DNA from: an uncultured Candidatus Altimarinota bacterium
GTDB lineage: Bacteria; Patescibacteriota; Gracilibacteria; BD1-5; UBA2023
NCBI GenBank assembly: GCA_938036655.1
Contig: CALHQS010000077.1
Location: 1 to 31,915, forward strand
Direction of reading: 5' to 3'
Length of the DNA: 31,915 bases
Position numbers and translations under genes: made by a program. This document shows positions 30,336-31,915 of this stretch, one piece after another; the stretch's first letter is position 1; each line of letters opens with the position of its first letter. The notes below the pieces were generated by a model, which was given only the letters and a program-made list of their open reading frames with translations, was not told the origin of the DNA and ran no database searches.

Positions 30336-30366
30336 AAAAAGCAGTAATTTGATTTACTGCTTTTTT
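30336..30366 (+). terminator. Terminator after the CPBP gene
   Basis: Stem AGCAGTAA/TTACTGCT with flanking A and T runs on either side, 7 bases after the stop codon. It is the last element that clearly belongs to the code-25 chromosome. Confidence 0.8.
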
Positions 30367-30465
30367 GAAAACTTGATGGTGCATTATCCAACTCATTCAA
30401 ATTTTTACAAGACAATTCTATTGTAGAATCTGTACTCATAATAATTAAGAATTATTTTTAAATGC

Positions 30466-30777
30466 CTAATTATTATAATGAGTTAAAAAAAGTAAAACAA
30501 TTGGCAAGATTGCTGGAATAAAAACTTTTTCCACAAAAGTATAAAAATTTTCCATATCAGAAAAATCACAAAAATAAACTTTTTCAGCTCCCCTACTTAA
30601 AAATTCGATACCAATCGCTCCACTACCACAAAATAAATCCAAAACAACAGAACTTTCACCTATTTCAAACAAAATATTAAAAATAGATTCCTTAATCTTG
30701 TCAGTAGTTGGTCTTACACTATAATCCATAGGGGATAATAATTTCAATCCCCTCTTTTTACCAGATATTATTCTCAT
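30466..30777 (-). pseudogene. rsmD: Truncated rsmD (16S rRNA m2G966 methyltransferase), N-terminal part only
   Basis: 103 codons, ATG 30777 to TAG, against about 180 for a full RsmD. Residues 1-73 are clear RsmD: MRIISGKKRGLKL, VRPTTDKIKESIFNIL and SAM motif I LDLFCGSGAIGIEFLSRGA. After CDFS (about 30558) the family pattern is lost and a hydrophobic tail follows (VFIPAILPIVLLFLTH). The catalytic [ND]PPY motif and the C-terminal half are missing, so the product cannot methylate rRNA. Either the gene is interrupted by the segment join or, less likely, by a frameshift within the next 100 bases. It follows the spherulin-like gene on the same strand with a gap of 88 bases. Confidence 0.75.
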
Positions 30778-30865
30778 TTTTCAACCTTAATCCTAATATT
30801 TTTTACTTGTAGTATACACAAAATAAAAAACAAAATCCATTCAAATATATTCATAATAAATTGTA

Positions 30866-31831
30866 TCATAAAAATATTAAATTTTCAACATTTTGTGGCA
30901 AATTATCATAAGGGATATTTGGCATATTTGTTGTTATCATTAGAAATCCTGCATTGCGTTCTTTTGAGAGTTTTAAAAGAGTTTCGTACTGATCTAGGGT
31001 TGCAGAATGAATGACATGAACAATACGATTTGCATTTTCAGGATTATTTTCAAAATTGTAATTTCTGGGAGTCCAATGGTTGATGTAAGTATCAGCAGAG
31101 ACTTCACTTGTTAACCATAAATCAGAATAGTTTGACATTTCATCTGTAATACTTACACCAGGATTTGCAACGACAATTGAATCAGGATATTTTGTTTTAA
31201 CATAATTGTATAATTGTGCCATATATTTTATTTCTAAAGGGTTTTTTCCAGATGATATTTCATCAAAGAAAATTCCTGAAATATTATCAGAACCATAAAA
31301 TTGTATATATTTGTCAATTTCAGAATACACTTGCTTTATGCTTTTAGTATATTCGTTTGTAGTTACGTATCCGAGATTTTTGATTCCCAGTTCTTTATTT
31401 TTTTTGATTTGGACAACATAGTTATAATCAGCCTTGTCAGATGGCCCGTTGTCAGGATTGATTATAACGTAAGGAATTGTTGTTTCATATTCATAATTTT
31501 CAGAGTCTGGTGTACTAAGGAAATCATGATTAGAAGAATAAGTATTTGTAACTTTACTTTTATGAATATCACCAGTATAGCCAAAATCAACTTTAAATTC
31601 ATTTTCATTTTTTAAATTATTTTTTATAATATCAAAAATTTCATCATTTTTAGAAAAATTAAAATTACTTTCTACACTTGATATGGTTTTATTTTTTAAA
31701 TTATTAAAATTAGAAGTTTGTATTGACGAATCAATATTTGAGGAATGTACAGTTTTTTCATAACTTAATCCTGTTACACCCGCTAAGAAAGATGGAATTA
31801 AAAAACTATTATTTTTTAACTTTTTCTTCAT
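30866..31831 (-). CDS. Spherulation-specific family 4-like protein (TIM-barrel-like)
   Basis: 321 residues, ATG 31831, ending at TGA (30866-30868). The C-terminal half (about 145-320) matches the spherulin-4 family: YVIINPDNGPSDKADYNYV, then IKNLGYVTTNEYTKS and a segment IDKYIQFY...ISGIFFDEI, then VVANPG and a late FLMITTNMP strand. The family is related to glycoside-hydrolase barrels; the substrate is unknown. The N-terminus has a short hydrophobic stretch (FLIPSFLAGVTGLSY), perhaps a poor signal peptide, followed by a Ser/Asn/Lys-rich region. If expressed with code 25, the TGA would be read as Gly and the chain would extend 21 residues to TAA at 30803-30805, with a second in-frame TGA on the way. 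This suggests the gene was built for a standard-code host. Confidence 0.75.
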   Translation of the reverse strand: MKKKLKNNSFLIPSFLAGVTGLSYEKTVHSSNIDSSIQTSNFNNLKNKTISSVESNFNFSKNDEIFDIIKNNLKNENEFKVDFGYTGDIHKSKVTNTYSSNHDFLSTPDSENYEYETTIPYVIINPDNGPSDKADYNYVVQIKKNKELGIKNLGYVTTNEYTKSIKQVYSEIDKYIQFYGSDNISGIFFDEISSGKNPLEIKYMAQLYNYVKTKYPDSIVVANPGVSITDEMSNYSDLWLTSEVSADTYINHWTPRNYNFENNPENANRIVHVIHSATLDQYETLLKLSKERNAGFLMITTNMPNIPYDNLPQNVENLIFL

Positions 31832-31836
31832 TTACA

Positions 31837-31845
31837 ACCTCCTTT
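31837..31845 (-). promoter_or_regulatory. Perfect Shine-Dalgarno site of the spherulin-like gene
   Basis: Minus-strand AAAGGAGGT with the AGGAGG core 6 bases from the ATG. No other gene in the window has a ribosome site of this quality at normal spacing. Confidence 0.8.
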
Positions 31846-31859
31846 CAGTGTATATTTGT

Positions 31860-31883
31860 ACTGCTAAAGACAATCTTAGCAGT
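31860..31883. terminator. Hairpin upstream of the spherulin-like gene
   Basis: Arms ACTGCTAA and TTAGCAGT with T6 on the plus-strand side, so it looks like a plus-strand terminator. On the minus strand it would sit in the leader, downstream of a possible -10 TATAAT (31906-31911) and upstream of the ribosome site. Its role is unclear. Confidence 0.4.
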
Positions 31884-31915
31884 TTTTTATTTATAGATAT
31901 TTCAAATTATAAATT

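Larger units (their letters stand above)
30440..31915. other. Probable foreign or chimeric segment at right end
   Basis: Three features differ from the rest of the window: visibly higher AT content and different codon style; a gene with a perfect AAAGGAGGT ribosome site and TGA as its terminal stop; and an rsmD gene whose homology breaks off near 30560, close to the left edge of the segment. The join probably lies between about 30367 and 30560. Horizontal transfer, amplification chimera and misassembly are all possible; the broken gene favours an artificial or recent join. Confidence 0.55.

Noticed and set aside
30242..30439. 65-codon minus-strand frame starting MSTDSTIELSCKNLNELDN
   Set aside because: It runs through the CPBP terminator and antisense into the CPBP gene; perhaps the start of a gene cut by the junction, but not demonstrable.
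30461..30520. Short plus-strand peptide starting MPNYYNELKKVKQLARLLE
   Set aside because: Nineteen codons only, no ribosome site, and it lies in the suspected junction; it looks coding-like but cannot be supported.
1..31915. CRISPR array, transposon, integrase or prophage
   Set aside because: I saw no regularly spaced short repeats, no transposase or integrase motifs and no phage structural genes; the CHAP-LysM protein is better explained as a cellular wall hydrolase.

Overview
The window comes from a bacterium that reads UGA as glycine (NCBI genetic code 25), so the best fit is a Candidate Phyla Radiation member of the Absconditabacteria (SR1) or Gracilibacteria (BD1-5/GN02). The evidence is internal. 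Seven genes (ABC-F ATPase, a giant surface protein, a 1030-residue operon protein, a large Cys-rich surface protein, CorA, a VanY-like peptidase and a CPBP protease) are each cut into pieces by in-frame TGA under the standard code. The pieces always rejoin in the same frame across 20 TGA codons, and every gene left of about 30.4 kb ends in TAA or TAG. In a 480-bp tandem repeat, a GGA glycine codon in one copy is TGA in the next. Most starts have no Shine-Dalgarno sequence.

Layout. 1-1.0 kb: 3' end of a SAM methyltransferase and a small membrane protein. 1.0-2.5 kb (-): ABC-F translation factor. 2.6-3.1 kb (+): a 36-residue metallothionein-like peptide with 10 Cys, followed by a CsoR-type metal-sensing repressor; a matching 9-bp motif lies in front of both, suggesting a copper-buffering module. 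3.2-4.9 kb (-): a U32/TrhP-type tRNA hydroxylation protein and tRNA-Lys(UUU). 5.07-17.4 kb (+): one giant gene of 4112 codons for a secreted or surface protein. 17.5-19.3 kb (+): ribosomal protein L21, then a LysM-LysM-CHAP peptidoglycan hydrolase. 19.3-27.6 kb (+): a promoter, a long structured leader and a tight three-gene operon (1030-residue protein of unknown function, small lipoprotein, 1571-residue Cys-rich repeat surface protein). 27.7-30.3 kb (+): CorA Mg2+ channel, VanY-like D,D-carboxypeptidase and a CPBP-family membrane protease.

The last ~1.5 kb (about 30.4-31.9 kb, - strand) looks foreign or chimeric. It is more AT-rich and carries a perfect AAAGGAGGT ribosome binding site. It has the only gene that stops at TGA, a spherulation-specific-family-4-like protein, followed by an rsmD gene that loses homology after about 73 residues. 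This pattern suggests a Firmicutes-like fragment joined by transfer, amplification chimera or misassembly.

Taken together, the central 22 kb is devoted to the cell envelope: two very large secreted repeat proteins, a lipoprotein, a wall hydrolase, a carboxypeptidase and a membrane protease. This suits an episymbiotic or predatory CPR lifestyle that depends on host contact, although that role is inferred.
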